This document shows positions 1 to 8,185 of a stretch of DNA of 64,000 bases, one piece after another (the first letter of the stretch is position 1; the number at the start of each line of letters is the position of its first letter). The notes under the pieces were generated by a model. That model did not search any database. It was not told where the DNA came from and saw only the letters and a list, made by a program, of their open reading frames with translations. The stretch is from Vulcanimicrobiota bacterium (GTDB taxonomy: Bacteria > Vulcanimicrobiota > Vulcanimicrobiia > Vulcanimicrobiales > Vulcanimicrobiaceae), in NCBI GenBank assembly GCA_027452165.1, contig DAIDGX010000009.1:36960-100959 (forward strand), written 5' to 3'. A program made the position numbers and the translations under genes.

Positions 1-156
1 GTGCATGAACTCGAGGTTGCGCGCATAGACCAAGCCGAGAAGCGCAACGCCGGCGAGCGCCGCCGGCGTTGCGGAGATCACGAGTGCGTATCCGGCAAGC
101 CAGATCGCGCCCTGTTCGGCCAGGCGCCGCGTGAAGCGGGCTACTTGGCCTTCCAT
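1..156 (-). CDS. Partial membrane protein, N-terminal 52 residues
   Basis: The minus strand reads from ATG at 156 to the window edge without a stop. The peptide begins MEGQVARFTRRLAEQ and continues into one long hydrophobic stretch (about residues 17-45), so it is probably an integral membrane protein whose remainder lies outside the window. It overlaps the end of the enoyl-CoA hydratase gene by 16 bases, which fits the overlapping, cotranscribed arrangement of the two genes before it. Acyl-CoA dehydrogenase or transporter genes often follow such pairs, but nothing in this fragment identifies its function. The call rests on the open frame, hydrophobicity and spacing only. Confidence 0.5.
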   Translation of the reverse strand, partial: MEGQVARFTRRLAEQGAIWLAGYALVISATPAALAGVALLGLVYARNLEFMH

Positions 157-932
157 GTGGGTTTGCGTTTTTCGAGAAACGCGCCGGTACCCTCGCGGAA
201 ATCCCCGGTATCGACGAGCGTACCAAACTCCAATGCTTCGAGTTCCAGGGCGTCGTCGATCGCGAGGTGTGCGCCGCCGTTGATCGCGCGTTTGCAGGCC
301 GCGATTGCAAGCGGCGCCTTCTGCGCGATCGCGTTTGCCACGCGCTTGGCTTCGGTCATGAGCTCGGCCAGGGGCACGACCTTCTCGACGAGGCCGATGC
401 GATGTGCTTCGGCGGCCGGGATCATCTCGCCCGTGAGGCAGAGGTACATGGCCATCCCTTTGCCGACCAGGCGCGTGGTGCGCTGCGAGCCGCCGTAGCC
501 GGGAATGAGACCGAGGTTCACCTCGGGTTGTCCGAACTTGGCGTTCTCGCTTGCGATGCGGATGTCGCCCGCCATCGCAAGCTCGCAGCCGCCGCCCAGG
601 GCGAAGCCGTTGATCGCCATGATCACCGGTGTGCGCATGCGCTCGATCTGCCGCGTGATCGCCTGTCCCTTGCGGGCCTGATCGGCGCCGGCAACGGCAT
701 TTTCGAGCGCGTTGAGTTCACCGATATCCGCGCCCGCCGCAAAGGCTTTCTCGCCCGCTCCGGTTACGATCACCGCTCGCACATCGGCGTCGTGTTCGAA
801 GCCCGCGAGCGCGCACGAAACCTCGCCGAGCAGCCCTGCGTTGAGGGCATTCAAGACGCTCGGTCGGTTGAGCGTGATGATGCCGATCGCGCCGTCGCGC
901 TCGACCGCGATGTGGTGCAGCGACTCACTCAT
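141..932 (-). CDS. Enoyl-CoA hydratase/isomerase (crotonase family)
   Basis: A 263-residue protein of normal crotonase length. It probably hydrates a trans-2-enoyl-CoA to the 3-hydroxyacyl-CoA in the cytoplasm. Visible family signatures are the oxyanion-hole region AAGADIGEL near residue 65, the block GFALGGGCELAMAGD near residue 105, and FGQPEVNLGLIPGYGG near residue 130, which carries the catalytic glutamates. A longer frame runs upstream, but the chosen ATG at 932 overlaps the dehydrogenase stop by 8 bases and starts directly at the conserved N-terminus. The neighbour makes the next step of beta-oxidation or butanoyl-CoA metabolism likely. The exact chain-length preference cannot be read from sequence. 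Confidence 0.93.
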   Translation of the reverse strand: MSESLHHIAVERDGAIGIITLNRPSVLNALNAGLLGEVSCALAGFEHDADVRAVIVTGAGEKAFAAGADIGELNALENAVAGADQARKGQAITRQIERMRTPVIMAINGFALGGGCELAMAGDIRIASENAKFGQPEVNLGLIPGYGGSQRTTRLVGKGMAMYLCLTGEMIPAAEAHRIGLVEKVVPLAELMTEAKRVANAIAQKAPLAIAACKRAINGGAHLAIDDALELEALEFGTLVDTGDFREGTGAFLEKRKPTWKAK

Positions 933-1779
933 AGTCGTAGAAGCCTCGGCCGCTTTTGCGACCGAAGCGCCCGGCGAGCACCATGCGCTTGAGCAGCGGC
1001 GGCGCCGCCATGATCGGGTCTTTGAACTCATCGAACATGATCTCGGCGATGTAGTACGTCGTATCGAGGCCGACGAAATCGAGCAGTTCGAAGGGACCCA
1101 TCGGGTAGCCGCAACCGAGCTTCATGCCTTTGTCGATATCCTCTTTGCTCGCGAGTCCGCCTTCGAGGCACCGAATCGCATAGAGCAGGTACGGAATCAG
1201 CAGGCGGTTGACGACGAATCCCGGCGTGTCTTGCGCGAGGATCGGTTCTTTGCCGAGTTTCGTCGCGAAGGCAAAGAGCGCGTCGACCACGTCTTGCGTC
1301 GTTGCAATCGTCTTCACGACCTCGACAAGCTTCATGATCGGCACGGGGTTGAAGAAGTGCAGGCCGGCGACGCGATTGGGGCGCTTGGTCTTCGCGGCAA
1401 GCTCGATCACGCACAGGCTCGAGGTGTTCGTGCAGATGATCGCGTGAGGCGCGAGCACGTCGTCCAACTGCTGGAAAAGCTTGGTCTTGATCTCGACGTT
1501 TTCGACGATTGCCTCGATCACGAGGTCGCAATGCTTCATGCCCGCGACATCGGTCGTAGTCGTGATGCGCGCGAGCGTGGCGTCACGCTCCGCCTGGGGC
1601 AGTTTGCCTTTCTCGACGAACTTGTCGAGTGATTTGGTGATGGAGGCGAGGCCCCGCTTCAGGGGTTCCTCGGCAACCTCCATCAGGACCACGTTGAAGC
1701 CGGCGGCGGCGCAGGTTTGCGCGATGCCGTTGCCCATCAAGCCGGCGCCGCAGACGCCTACCGTACGGATCTCGGACAC
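925..1779 (-). CDS. hbd: 3-hydroxybutyryl-CoA (3-hydroxyacyl-CoA) dehydrogenase
   Basis: A 284-residue NAD-dependent dehydrogenase that interconverts 3-hydroxyacyl-CoA and 3-ketoacyl-CoA. The N-terminus has the dinucleotide-binding glycine motif GAGLMGNGIAQ at residues 11-21. The catalytic region HFFNPVPIMKLVEVV lies near residues 138-152, and DTPGFVVNRLLIPY begins the C-terminal helical domain. Length matches single-function HBD enzymes rather than the long FadB fusion. The start is GTG, preceded by an AGGGAG-type ribosome binding site about 7 bases upstream. It is the first gene of a short operon with the crotonase gene and the partial membrane gene. The symbol reflects family resemblance; substrate length is not proven. 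Confidence 0.93.
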   Translation of the reverse strand: MSEIRTVGVCGAGLMGNGIAQTCAAAGFNVVLMEVAEEPLKRGLASITKSLDKFVEKGKLPQAERDATLARITTTTDVAGMKHCDLVIEAIVENVEIKTKLFQQLDDVLAPHAIICTNTSSLCVIELAAKTKRPNRVAGLHFFNPVPIMKLVEVVKTIATTQDVVDALFAFATKLGKEPILAQDTPGFVVNRLLIPYLLYAIRCLEGGLASKEDIDKGMKLGCGYPMGPFELLDFVGLDTTYYIAEIMFDEFKDPIMAAPPLLKRMVLAGRFGRKSGRGFYDYE

Positions 1780-1835
1780 GAATATCTCCCTGTTGACCTT
1801 ATGGTTTGATAAAGAGCGCAGGTGCTTTCTCTGCG

Positions 1836-1864
1836 TTGCGGTAGAGTCACCTGTACCCTATACT
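1836..1864 (+). promoter_or_regulatory. Sigma-70-type promoter for phoU
   Basis: TTGCGG at 1836-1841 and TATACT at 1859-1864 are separated by exactly 17 bases, close to the vegetative promoter consensus. The predicted transcript starts near 1871, ahead of the AGGAGG at 1891-1896 that serves the GTG start of phoU. The site sits in the 128-base gap between divergent genes. I saw no equally good promoter for the opposite strand. Confidence 0.6.
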
Positions 1865-1907
1865 GAAGCGAGTTTTATCGCAGGTCTATAAGGAGGAGTT
1901 CGGCAAG

Positions 1908-2543
1908 GTGCGCACCGCCTACCATGAGGCGCTCGAAGCCACACGATTGGACGTCGTACGACTCGGCGCCCTCTGCGGCGACGCGATTCGCGTCGCGGTG
2001 GAGTCGCTCGACCGTCGCGACGCCACGGCTGCAGCGCGCGTCGTCGCCGGGGACGACACGATCGACGACCTGCGCCGCCGGATCGAATCGCACTGCATCG
2101 AGCTGATCTGGCGCCAGCAGCCGGTTGCCGGGGAACTCCGTGAGATCGCCGCGATGCTCGAGATCGCAACGGACCTCGAGCGTATCGGTGACTACGCCGT
2201 CGATATCGCCAAAAATGCGATCAAGCTTGCCGATCAGGCGCTGCGGCCGCAGAAGGTGGAGATCGACCGGATCGCAAGCGTCGCCCACGGCATGCTGCTC
2301 GATGCCATGCGCGCATATACCGAACGCGACGAGAATCTCGCCACCGACGTGATCGAACGTGATGACGAGGTCGATAAGCTCTACAAGCGTAGCATCAAGC
2401 TGCTGCAAGAGGAGATGCAGGCCGATCCGGAGCTCGTACGCTCGGGTACGCGCTACCTCTTCGTGCTCGCGTCGCTCGAACGCGTGGGCGATCGGGCCAA
2501 CAACATCGCCTGGCATACCAAGGAGATGATCGGCGCCGAGTGA
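1908..2543 (+). CDS. phoU: PhoU-type phosphate signalling protein
   Basis: A 211-residue helical protein made of two PhoU repeats. Each repeat shows the metal-binding core, seen as DLERIGDYAVDIAK near residue 84 and SLERVGDRANNIAW near residue 190. PhoU proteins connect the Pst phosphate transporter to the PhoR/PhoB two-component system and keep the Pho regulon off when phosphate is plentiful. The GTG start has an AGGAGG at 1891-1896, about 11 bases upstream. No pst, phoB or phoR gene is visible nearby, and the following gene is an unrelated aminotransferase that overlaps by 4 bases. It could therefore act on a transporter encoded elsewhere. Confidence 0.92.
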   Translation: MRTAYHEALEATRLDVVRLGALCGDAIRVAVESLDRRDATAAARVVAGDDTIDDLRRRIESHCIELIWRQQPVAGELREIAAMLEIATDLERIGDYAVDIAKNAIKLADQALRPQKVEIDRIASVAHGMLLDAMRAYTERDENLATDVIERDDEVDKLYKRSIKLLQEEMQADPELVRSGTRYLFVLASLERVGDRANNIAWHTKEMIGAE

Positions 2544-3715
2544 CCTTTCGACGGACGCAGGATGACATAACGCCGTTACCGCGCGGCGAATTCGCCGTCA
2601 CCGAACGCTACACATACCTCAACCATGCCGCCGTCGGCGTACTGGCCCGCAGCACGCAGGCTGCACTCGACGGGTTCATCGCCGCACACGCCTCGGGCGG
2701 CGTCATGGGCGTTTTTCCCTACGAAGCACAGATGCCGGCGTACCGCGAGCGGGTCGGCGCATTTCTCGGGGCAAGCGGCGCTGAGGTGGCAATCCTGCGC
2801 AACACCGGCGATGGCGCGACCGCACTCGCCCAGGGCGTTGATTGGCGTGCCGGCGACGAACTGATTCTCGCCGACGATGAATTCCCGTCGAACGCAATTC
2901 CCTGGCTCGCGCTTCGCGAGCGTGGCGTGCGCACGCGTTTCATCCAGCGTGCGCACGAACGTCTTACGCCCGACGCGTTGCGCGCGACGATAACGCCACG
3001 CACGCGGTTGGTTACGGTATCCTGGGTGGGGTTTGCCGACGGGTATCGTTGCGATCTCGCCGCGCTAGCCGAGATCGCGCATGCCCATGGCGCGCTCTTT
3101 TGCGTCGATGCGATTCAGGGACTCGGTGCCTTTCCGCTCGACGTGCGCGCGCTCGGTATCGACGCGCTTTATGCGAGCGGCGCGAAGTGGATGCTCGCGC
3201 TGCAAGGCGTCGGCTTTTTGTATGTGAGCAACGCGGTGCGCGAGCGCCTGCGCGTCGCCGCGCCGGGATGGCGGACGAAACGCGACATCTGGGATTTCTT
3301 GAACTACGAGCAGCCCGATGCGCTCGAGGCCTCGCGTTTCGAAGGCGGGACCCCGAACTTCATCGGTGCGCTCTCGCTCGACCGTGCGATCGACGGGCTC
3401 GAACGGGCCGGCGTCGCGCGTATCGGCGAGCACGTGTTGCATCTCACCGACCGTCTGTACGAGGGCCTGCTACGGGCGGGGGCCGAGCTTACGACCGTGC
3501 GCGGGCCGGGCGTCTCGTCGGGCATCGTCACCTTCTCGATGCCTGGGTGTGAAAGCATCGCGCTCGGCAAGGCGCTCCAGCATGACGAAGGGATCGTGAC
3601 GACCTGGCGCGCAAACGGCATCCGCGTCTCCCCGCATGGCTACAACACGGCCGACGAGATCGACCGCCTGCTCGAAGCCCTGCCGCGCTGCGTCCACACG
3701 CTGCGCGCGTCGTAA
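2540..3715 (+). CDS. Class V aminotransferase-fold PLP enzyme
   Basis: A 391-residue PLP-dependent enzyme of aminotransferase class V, the fold of cysteine desulfurases, selenocysteine lyases and isopenicillin-N epimerase-like proteins. It opens with YLNHAAVGVL. The pocket aspartate lies in FCVDAIQGLG and the Schiff-base lysine is K216 in SGAKWML. The region FEGGTPNF near residue 270 also fits the family. I see no obvious active-site cysteine loop like that of IscS or SufS, so cysteine desulfurase is not claimed. The GTG start overlaps the phoU stop by 4 bases, suggesting translational coupling. The substrate is unknown. Confidence 0.85.
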   Translation: MTFRRTQDDITPLPRGEFAVTERYTYLNHAAVGVLARSTQAALDGFIAAHASGGVMGVFPYEAQMPAYRERVGAFLGASGAEVAILRNTGDGATALAQGVDWRAGDELILADDEFPSNAIPWLALRERGVRTRFIQRAHERLTPDALRATITPRTRLVTVSWVGFADGYRCDLAALAEIAHAHGALFCVDAIQGLGAFPLDVRALGIDALYASGAKWMLALQGVGFLYVSNAVRERLRVAAPGWRTKRDIWDFLNYEQPDALEASRFEGGTPNFIGALSLDRAIDGLERAGVARIGEHVLHLTDRLYEGLLRAGAELTTVRGPGVSSGIVTFSMPGCESIALGKALQHDEGIVTTWRANGIRVSPHGYNTADEIDRLLEALPRCVHTLRAS

Positions 3716-3736
3716 CAATCCGGAGGTACCTCGCCC

Positions 3737-4387
3737 GTGCTGATCCCTCTCACCCTCGCCGCCGTTCTCGCCGCGGCGCCTGTCCCCGCAATCGCGCCGG
3801 GCACCTACACCTATCGCGCGACCTATAACGGGCAGAACGTGGGCACCTCGACGATCGTGGTGAAGGCGAACGGCACGTCCACCGAGCTCGACGAGCGCGT
3901 GAGCGGGGATTTTCAGGGGACGGCTGCCACGGGCGACGCAACGCTCATGCTCGCTGGCGACCTCTCGCCCTCCAGCTACACGGTGGTCGGGAACGTGGGT
4001 GGCCTGCCGACCCATACGGTGACCACCATCGCAGGCAGCACGGCAACCATCAAAGACGGCCGGCGCCTGTCGTCGTACGGGCTGAGCGCAGGGTCGCGCC
4101 ACTTCGTCGTCGTCGATCTCGGCACGTTCGTCGGCTTCATGCCGCTTGCGGCACAGATGAAAGCCTGGAACGACGCGACGGTGACGGCGGTTGTGCCGTC
4201 ATTCGATCAGTCGCTTGCGATCGCACCGCAGGCAAGCGCAACCGCTGCGCGCCCCGCAAACGTTCCGGCAAGCGATGTCGCGATCTCGTTTGGCGGCGAA
4301 GCGCCTTTCACCATCTGGTACGATCCCACCACGTACGTGCCCGACGAGATCGTTACTGCGCAGGGCATTACCGTCACCCGCTCCTAG
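3737..4387 (+). CDS. Secreted beta-rich protein of unknown function
   Basis: A 216-residue protein with a short Sec signal peptide (MLIPLTLAAVLAAAPVPA), probably cleaved near residue 18-20. The mature part is rich in threonine, valine and glycine in alternating patterns, which suggests a beta-sandwich or beta-barrel. It has no cysteine and no membrane segment after the signal. Its layout resembles secreted DUF3108-like proteins, but I cannot assign a family firmly. A GGAGGT at 3722-3727 precedes the GTG start. It lies 21 bases after the aminotransferase gene and converges with the ATP-grasp-like gene, with only 6 bases between stops. Confidence 0.7.
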   Translation: MLIPLTLAAVLAAAPVPAIAPGTYTYRATYNGQNVGTSTIVVKANGTSTELDERVSGDFQGTAATGDATLMLAGDLSPSSYTVVGNVGGLPTHTVTTIAGSTATIKDGRRLSSYGLSAGSRHFVVVDLGTFVGFMPLAAQMKAWNDATVTAVVPSFDQSLAIAPQASATAARPANVPASDVAISFGGEAPFTIWYDPTTYVPDEIVTAQGITVTRS

Positions 4388-4393
4388 CGTGCG

Positions 4394-5830
4394 CTAATAA
4401 CCGTTCTCTTTCACGAATGACGACGTCATCACGGCATCGGTCATGCCGTGGATCAGGCGTTTGTCCGCAGGTGCGATCGTCGCGAGCACGCCGCCGAGCG
4501 TCACGCTCGTGTCGCCGGTCACGAAGTAGTATGGGCATAGGCGCACGCGACCGTCGAACATGCGAATCTCACCCTCGGTACGATCGAGGTATGGCATGCG
4601 TATGCGCTTGCCCTTATGGAATCGCTGCAGGATATACGGCGTCCGTTCGAACGAGGCAAGGGCCTCGTCGAGGGCCGCTGCCCACGCCTCCTTGGTGAGA
4701 TCGTTTGCAATCTTCACCCCGCGCGATCCCCACGCGAGCGCCGAAAATCCCGACGGCTTCACCACGTAATCGCGCTCGCTCTTGCCGAGATCGATCAGCG
4801 CGCGCCAATCTTGCACCGGCGTGCCGTTGGCGTGGAGATCGTGGATGAAGGCCTGCGGCGGCAGCGGGCGTGGATCCAGCACCCAGGTCTGCGGAAAGAG
4901 CGCGCGCAAGCGCGTAAAGGTCTCTTTGCCGAGTTCCGCCTGCCACAGCGACGCGAGGGCCGGGTGGTGGAAGAGCGCAAAGGCGAGCTTCTCTTCGAGC
5001 GCGGCCTTGGGCGGCGGCGTCATCTTCACGCGATTGTGCCGCGCGGCGTAGAGCATCAGCTCGTGCTTGGGAACGTTGAGCAGATCGAAGAGTTCGAAAT
5101 TGCGATAGAGTGCGTCAAGCTTGTCCTCGCGGCCGTCGTCGAGACGAACGAAGAGCGCATCTTCGGTGAAGATGATCGCCTCGGGCGCGCAGACGTGCGC
5201 GATCGCTTCGCCGGTTGCGTTCACGGCCTGCGCGAGCCACGTCAACTCCGGCACGTAATCGGCGGATTCTTCGGAGACCACGATTGCCACGGTTGGGCGT
5301 GCCGCTCCGCTTGCGTGCGCGATCATGCGCGCGAATCCGTGCGCGATACCCTCCACGCCGCCGATCGACTCGATCCCGGCCTTGCAGTACGCCTGTGCGA
5401 GCGCCCCGACAAAGCCCATGCCTCCCGGAACGCTGTCGAGTTCCGAGGCGGTATAGCCGGTGTCCGTTAACAGAAGGTCCGGGCGGATGACGCCGGGGAG
5501 CTCTTGTTTGAAGCGATTCTGGCGCGCGAGCCGTACGATGTGCTCGGGCTTGCCGCGGTCGAGATATTCCGCCACGAACGCGGGCGCGGTGCCGCGGGCA
5601 CTCCGGTTGTAGAGGCTATTGAGCGCGCGGTAGAAGGCGAGGAGATCGTTGCCGATGCGTTCGAGTTCGGCGACGGTTTTGGGGGACAATGCAAACGGCT
5701 CGGGACTTACGCGCCACGGAATCCGTTCGTGCTCGTCTTCGATTTTGAAGAGGCCGTCCGGAAGCGAATCGTGGATGAACTGCGCTTGTTCACGAGCCGT
5801 GAGGTTCGGCGCACTGGCCGTACAGGACAT
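4394..5830 (-). CDS. ATP-grasp-like protein of unknown substrate
   Basis: A 478-residue protein. The C-terminal third looks like an ATP-grasp nucleotide-binding unit: DYVVKPSGFSALAWGS near residue 350, with a candidate ATP-binding lysine, then YILQRFHKG and GEIRMFDGRVRLCPYYF. ATP-grasp enzymes join a carboxylate to an amine or thiol through an acyl phosphate. The rest has no domain I recognise, and the arrangement may resemble circularly permuted members. A longer frame continues upstream to 6004, but ATG at 5830 has a clear TAGGAG site and leaves an upstream gap of 136 bases, so it was preferred. It lies downstream of a small secreted-protein gene. Substrate and pathway are unknown. Confidence 0.68.
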   Translation of the reverse strand: MSCTASAPNLTAREQAQFIHDSLPDGLFKIEDEHERIPWRVSPEPFALSPKTVAELERIGNDLLAFYRALNSLYNRSARGTAPAFVAEYLDRGKPEHIVRLARQNRFKQELPGVIRPDLLLTDTGYTASELDSVPGGMGFVGALAQAYCKAGIESIGGVEGIAHGFARMIAHASGAARPTVAIVVSEESADYVPELTWLAQAVNATGEAIAHVCAPEAIIFTEDALFVRLDDGREDKLDALYRNFELFDLLNVPKHELMLYAARHNRVKMTPPPKAALEEKLAFALFHHPALASLWQAELGKETFTRLRALFPQTWVLDPRPLPPQAFIHDLHANGTPVQDWRALIDLGKSERDYVVKPSGFSALAWGSRGVKIANDLTKEAWAAALDEALASFERTPYILQRFHKGKRIRMPYLDRTEGEIRMFDGRVRLCPYYFVTGDTSVTLGGVLATIAPADKRLIHGMTDAVMTSSFVKENGY

Positions 5831-5966
5831 AGAAAAGCTACTCCTACCGACAACAACCGTCGGGGATCTTGGCGCTGACGAACGCGATGTATCGACGTCG
5901 CATATTGTTCCCATAGATTGCCTCAAAGCCGTCGGGGTTGCAATCGACGGCGAGGCAGGCAAAGGG
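5831..5966. other. Intergenic gap without recognisable feature
   Basis: These 136 bases separate two minus-strand genes. Apart from the TAGGAG ribosome binding site just before 5830, I see neither a convincing promoter pair nor a stem-loop with a T-run. A promoter for the ATP-grasp-like gene may be hidden here in a form I do not recognise. Confidence 0.5.
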
Positions 5967-6350
5967 CTACTTGACGATGACCGCCCCGGGCGTGAGCAGC
6001 GCACTCTCGACCCGCACGAGCCCCCCCGCGTAGACGAGGGTCAAATGCAGGGTGCCGGTGATCCCAAGTGGGGCCAGATCGATGCTCTCGAGCAGACGCG
6101 AGGGGCCCTCAGCCGTGAGGAAACGCATGGTCGTCGTCCGGGCGATCGTATGGCCGCCCCCCGCATAGGAGGCCGCCACGATGAGCGCGACCTCGCCCGC
6201 GCCGGCCGGCTTCGATGCCTCGACGCAGTATCCCACGGCGACCGGCGTCCCAAGAACGCTCAGCGTCTCGTGGGAGCAGGGCGCCTGGCCCGACGCCGCC
6301 GACGGCGAAGCGATGAGCAGAAGGAGCAGGGCTAGGGTTGCGTACTTCAT
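5967..6350 (-). CDS. Small secreted protein of unknown function
   Basis: A 127-residue protein with a clear signal peptide: MKYATLALLLLLIASPSAASGQA, with cleavage likely around residue 20-22. Two cysteines (in PCSHE and GYCVE) lie early in the mature chain and could form a disulfide. The remainder is a hydrophobic-alternating, beta-like domain of roughly 100 residues. I do not recognise the family. The start at 6350 was chosen because it places the positively charged n-region directly at the N-terminus; an upstream in-frame ATG would add 13 charged residues. The gene is divergent from the HAD phosphatase gene and upstream of the ATP-grasp-like gene on the same strand. Confidence 0.65.
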   Translation of the reverse strand: MKYATLALLLLLIASPSAASGQAPCSHETLSVLGTPVAVGYCVEASKPAGAGEVALIVAASYAGGGHTIARTTTMRFLTAEGPSRLLESIDLAPLGITGTLHLTLVYAGGLVRVESALLTPGAVIVK

Positions 6351-6431
6351 TCTGATGAGGGAACGGTTCGGCTTGCGAAAAGATCGCACCCTCGTCGACG
6401 CGCGGTTTGACGCGGGGCGTTATGCTAGAGC

Positions 6432-7253
6432 GTGGTGTCCACCATCGACCTCATCGCCCTCGATCTCGACGGCACGCTCCTCGACTCCCACGACGCGATT
6501 TCGCCGGGTAATCGCGCGGCGATTCGCGCCGCCCTTGCGGCGGGCGTGCGTGTGGTGCTCGTCACCGGACGCGGTGCCGACGCGCCCGCGGCCTTCGCGC
6601 GCGAGCTCAACCTCAACCTCCCGGTCATCTGCGCGCATGGCGCCCTCACCAAGGACTTCCTAGCGAACAAGGTGCTGGGGCACATTCCCGTGCCGCTGGT
6701 GCATGCTAAACCGATGATCGAGTTTGCCGAGGCACATGAGCTCAATGTCGCGGTCTATCTCGACGAGTGCTTCCATCGCTTACGCTCGATGCCGCACTAC
6801 ATGGAGGACATGCACGGCCCGCACTGGCGCGACGTCGCGAGCTTCGGGCCGATCCTGGGGAGCGCACCGACGTTTCTGCGCTTCTTCGGACACGACGCGG
6901 TGCGCGCGGTGCGCGAGACGTTTGGCGATTTGCCGTTGCACTTTAAATACGAGACGTGGGGTGACTTCGAAGAGCTTGCGGTGACGAGCATCGACGCCAC
7001 GAAGAAGAACGCGCTCGAGCGTCTCTGCGCCGACCTCGGTGTCGTACCGGAACGGGTGCTCGCCGTCGGCGATTCCCGAAACGACGTTCCGATGCTGCGG
7101 TTTGCCGGCATCGGTGTCGCGATGGGCAACGCGCTTGCCGAGGTGCGGTCGGCCGTCAAATACGTAACCGCGAGCAACGACGACGACGGCGTCGCCCGCG
7201 CGATCGAGCGTTTTGTCCTCAATCCCCCCGCCGACGAGCAGAAGAGCGCGTAA
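6432..7253 (+). CDS. Cof-type HAD-superfamily phosphatase
   Basis: A 273-residue haloacid dehalogenase-type hydrolase. All four HAD motifs can be seen: DLDGTLLDS (nucleophile and acid aspartates) near residue 10, LVTGR near residue 42, a conserved lysine in DATKKNALERL near residue 192, and GDSRNDVPML near residue 215. The large insert between motifs 2 and 3 is the C2 cap typical of the Cof/YidA group, which dephosphorylates small sugar phosphates and cofactors. It opens an operon whose later genes make molybdopterin. A TATGCT box ends 6 bases before the GTG start, so the transcript may have almost no leader. The physiological substrate is unknown. Confidence 0.9.
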   Translation: MVSTIDLIALDLDGTLLDSHDAISPGNRAAIRAALAAGVRVVLVTGRGADAPAAFARELNLNLPVICAHGALTKDFLANKVLGHIPVPLVHAKPMIEFAEAHELNVAVYLDECFHRLRSMPHYMEDMHGPHWRDVASFGPILGSAPTFLRFFGHDAVRAVRETFGDLPLHFKYETWGDFEELAVTSIDATKKNALERLCADLGVVPERVLAVGDSRNDVPMLRFAGIGVAMGNALAEVRSAVKYVTASNDDDGVARAIERFVLNPPADEQKSA

Positions 7254-7255
7254 CG

Positions 7256-7513
7256 ATGAACAACGCTAATCCGAGTCCCGCATACGAGGCCCAACTGCGT
7301 GCGATCCTGACCGCTTATGATTGGCAGGCGCTTCGCGAGTTCGCGCGCGCGCAGAGCCAGATTCCCGACGACATCTATGCCAAGGACCAGCACTTCTGGG
7401 AGGTGATGTTGCACAAGCTGATCTGCAATCGGATCGACATGCTCGCGCTTCACGAGTCCGCGCGCGCGTGGCTCGCCGAACGCGGATATACGGCCGATAT
7501 CGGTGGCTACTGA
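7256..7513 (+). CDS. Small conserved-looking protein, unknown function
   Basis: An 85-residue, mainly helical acidic protein without signal peptide or membrane segment. It starts 3 bases after the HAD gene and its end overlaps the moaD start by 11 bases, so it is very probably translated as part of this operon. Notable residues are the aromatic cluster AYDWQAL and DQHFWEVMLHKLICNR with a single cysteine. I do not recognise a family. The operon context suggests a link to molybdopterin or sulfur-carrier chemistry, but that is inference only. Confidence 0.65.
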   Translation: MNNANPSPAYEAQLRAILTAYDWQALREFARAQSQIPDDIYAKDQHFWEVMLHKLICNRIDMLALHESARAWLAERGYTADIGGY

Positions 7514-7766
7514 GACGATCCGCGTAAAGGTGCGGGCCTTTGCGCGGTTGCGAGAACTCCTCGGTGCGGGAGACTTTGAGCTTGAGCTGCCCGACGGCGC
7601 GACGCTTGTGACACTGTGGGAAACGCTACGCCTACGCAATAGAGCGATCGATGCGCTCGGCGCGAGCACGCGCATGGCGCGCAACGGCCGTGTCGCTGCG
7701 CTCTTGAACGTGGCGCTCGCCGACGGCGACGAGATCGCTCTGCTTCCCCCCGTCGGAGGCGGTTAG
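7503..7766 (+). CDS. moaD: Molybdopterin synthase small subunit / sulfur carrier
   Basis: An 87-residue ubiquitin-fold protein that ends in the diagnostic Gly-Gly (PPVGGG). In this family the C-terminal glycine is adenylated by a MoeB-type enzyme and converted to a thiocarboxylate, which donates sulfur to precursor Z through the large subunit MoaE. Both partners are encoded just downstream. Other marks are VRAFARLREL at the N-terminus and DGDEIALLPPVGGG at the end. The GTG start lies inside the end of the upstream small gene. It could also serve other thiocarboxylate pathways, since the activating enzyme here carries a rhodanese domain. Confidence 0.9.
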   Translation: MATETIRVKVRAFARLRELLGAGDFELELPDGATLVTLWETLRLRNRAIDALGASTRMARNGRVAALLNVALADGDEIALLPPVGGG

Positions 7767-7768
7767 CC

Positions 7769-8185
7769 GTGCTTCGCATCGCGCCCGAGCCGATCGACCC
7801 GCGCGCGCTCGAGCACGCGCTGCGCCGCGACGGAGACGGCGGTATCGTCACGTTTCTCGGCGTCGTACGCGACCGGGCAAACGATGGGCGCGCGGTCAGG
7901 GGCCTTGCATACGAAGCACATGAAGAGCTCGCGCTCGCCGAGTTTGTCGAGATTGCGCGCGAGGCGTCCGAGCGTTTTGGCGACGTTCGGGTGGCGATCG
8001 TCCATCGCGTGGGTGAGTTGGCGATCGGAGAGATCGCGGTCGCCGTTTGCGCGGCGAGCCCTCATCGTGCGGCGGCCTTTGCTGCGTGCGCGTACGCGAT
8101 CGATCAGCTGAAGGAGCGCGCGGCGATTTGGAAGCACGAGCAGTATGCCGACGGAACGGAAGCCTGGATTGCCAATGAGTGTTGA
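7769..8185 (+). CDS. moaE: Molybdopterin synthase large subunit
   Basis: A 138-residue protein with the MoaE fold. HRVGELAIGEIAVAV near residue 76, SPHRAAAFAAC and LKERAAIWKHE near residue 115 match the conserved core, the last including the lysines that hold precursor Z. MoaE pairs with MoaD to insert two sulfurs and make the dithiolene of molybdopterin. The gene begins with GTG 2 bases after moaD, and its end overlaps the hydrolase gene by 11 bases. Length is close to the usual 140-150 residues. MoaC, MoeA and MogA are not in this window. Confidence 0.93.
   Translation: MLRIAPEPIDPRALEHALRRDGDGGIVTFLGVVRDRANDGRAVRGLAYEAHEELALAEFVEIAREASERFGDVRVAIVHRVGELAIGEIAVAVCAASPHRAAAFAACAYAIDQLKERAAIWKHEQYADGTEAWIANEC

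Noticed and set aside
1..498. 165-codon open frame on the plus strand at the left edge
   Set aside because: It lies opposite the crotonase gene, contains no family motif, and its composition is that of a high-GC shadow frame.
2540..3715. Cysteine desulfurase (IscS/SufS) assignment
   Set aside because: The class V fold and PLP lysine are present, but no active-site cysteine loop or sulfur-assembly neighbours are seen.
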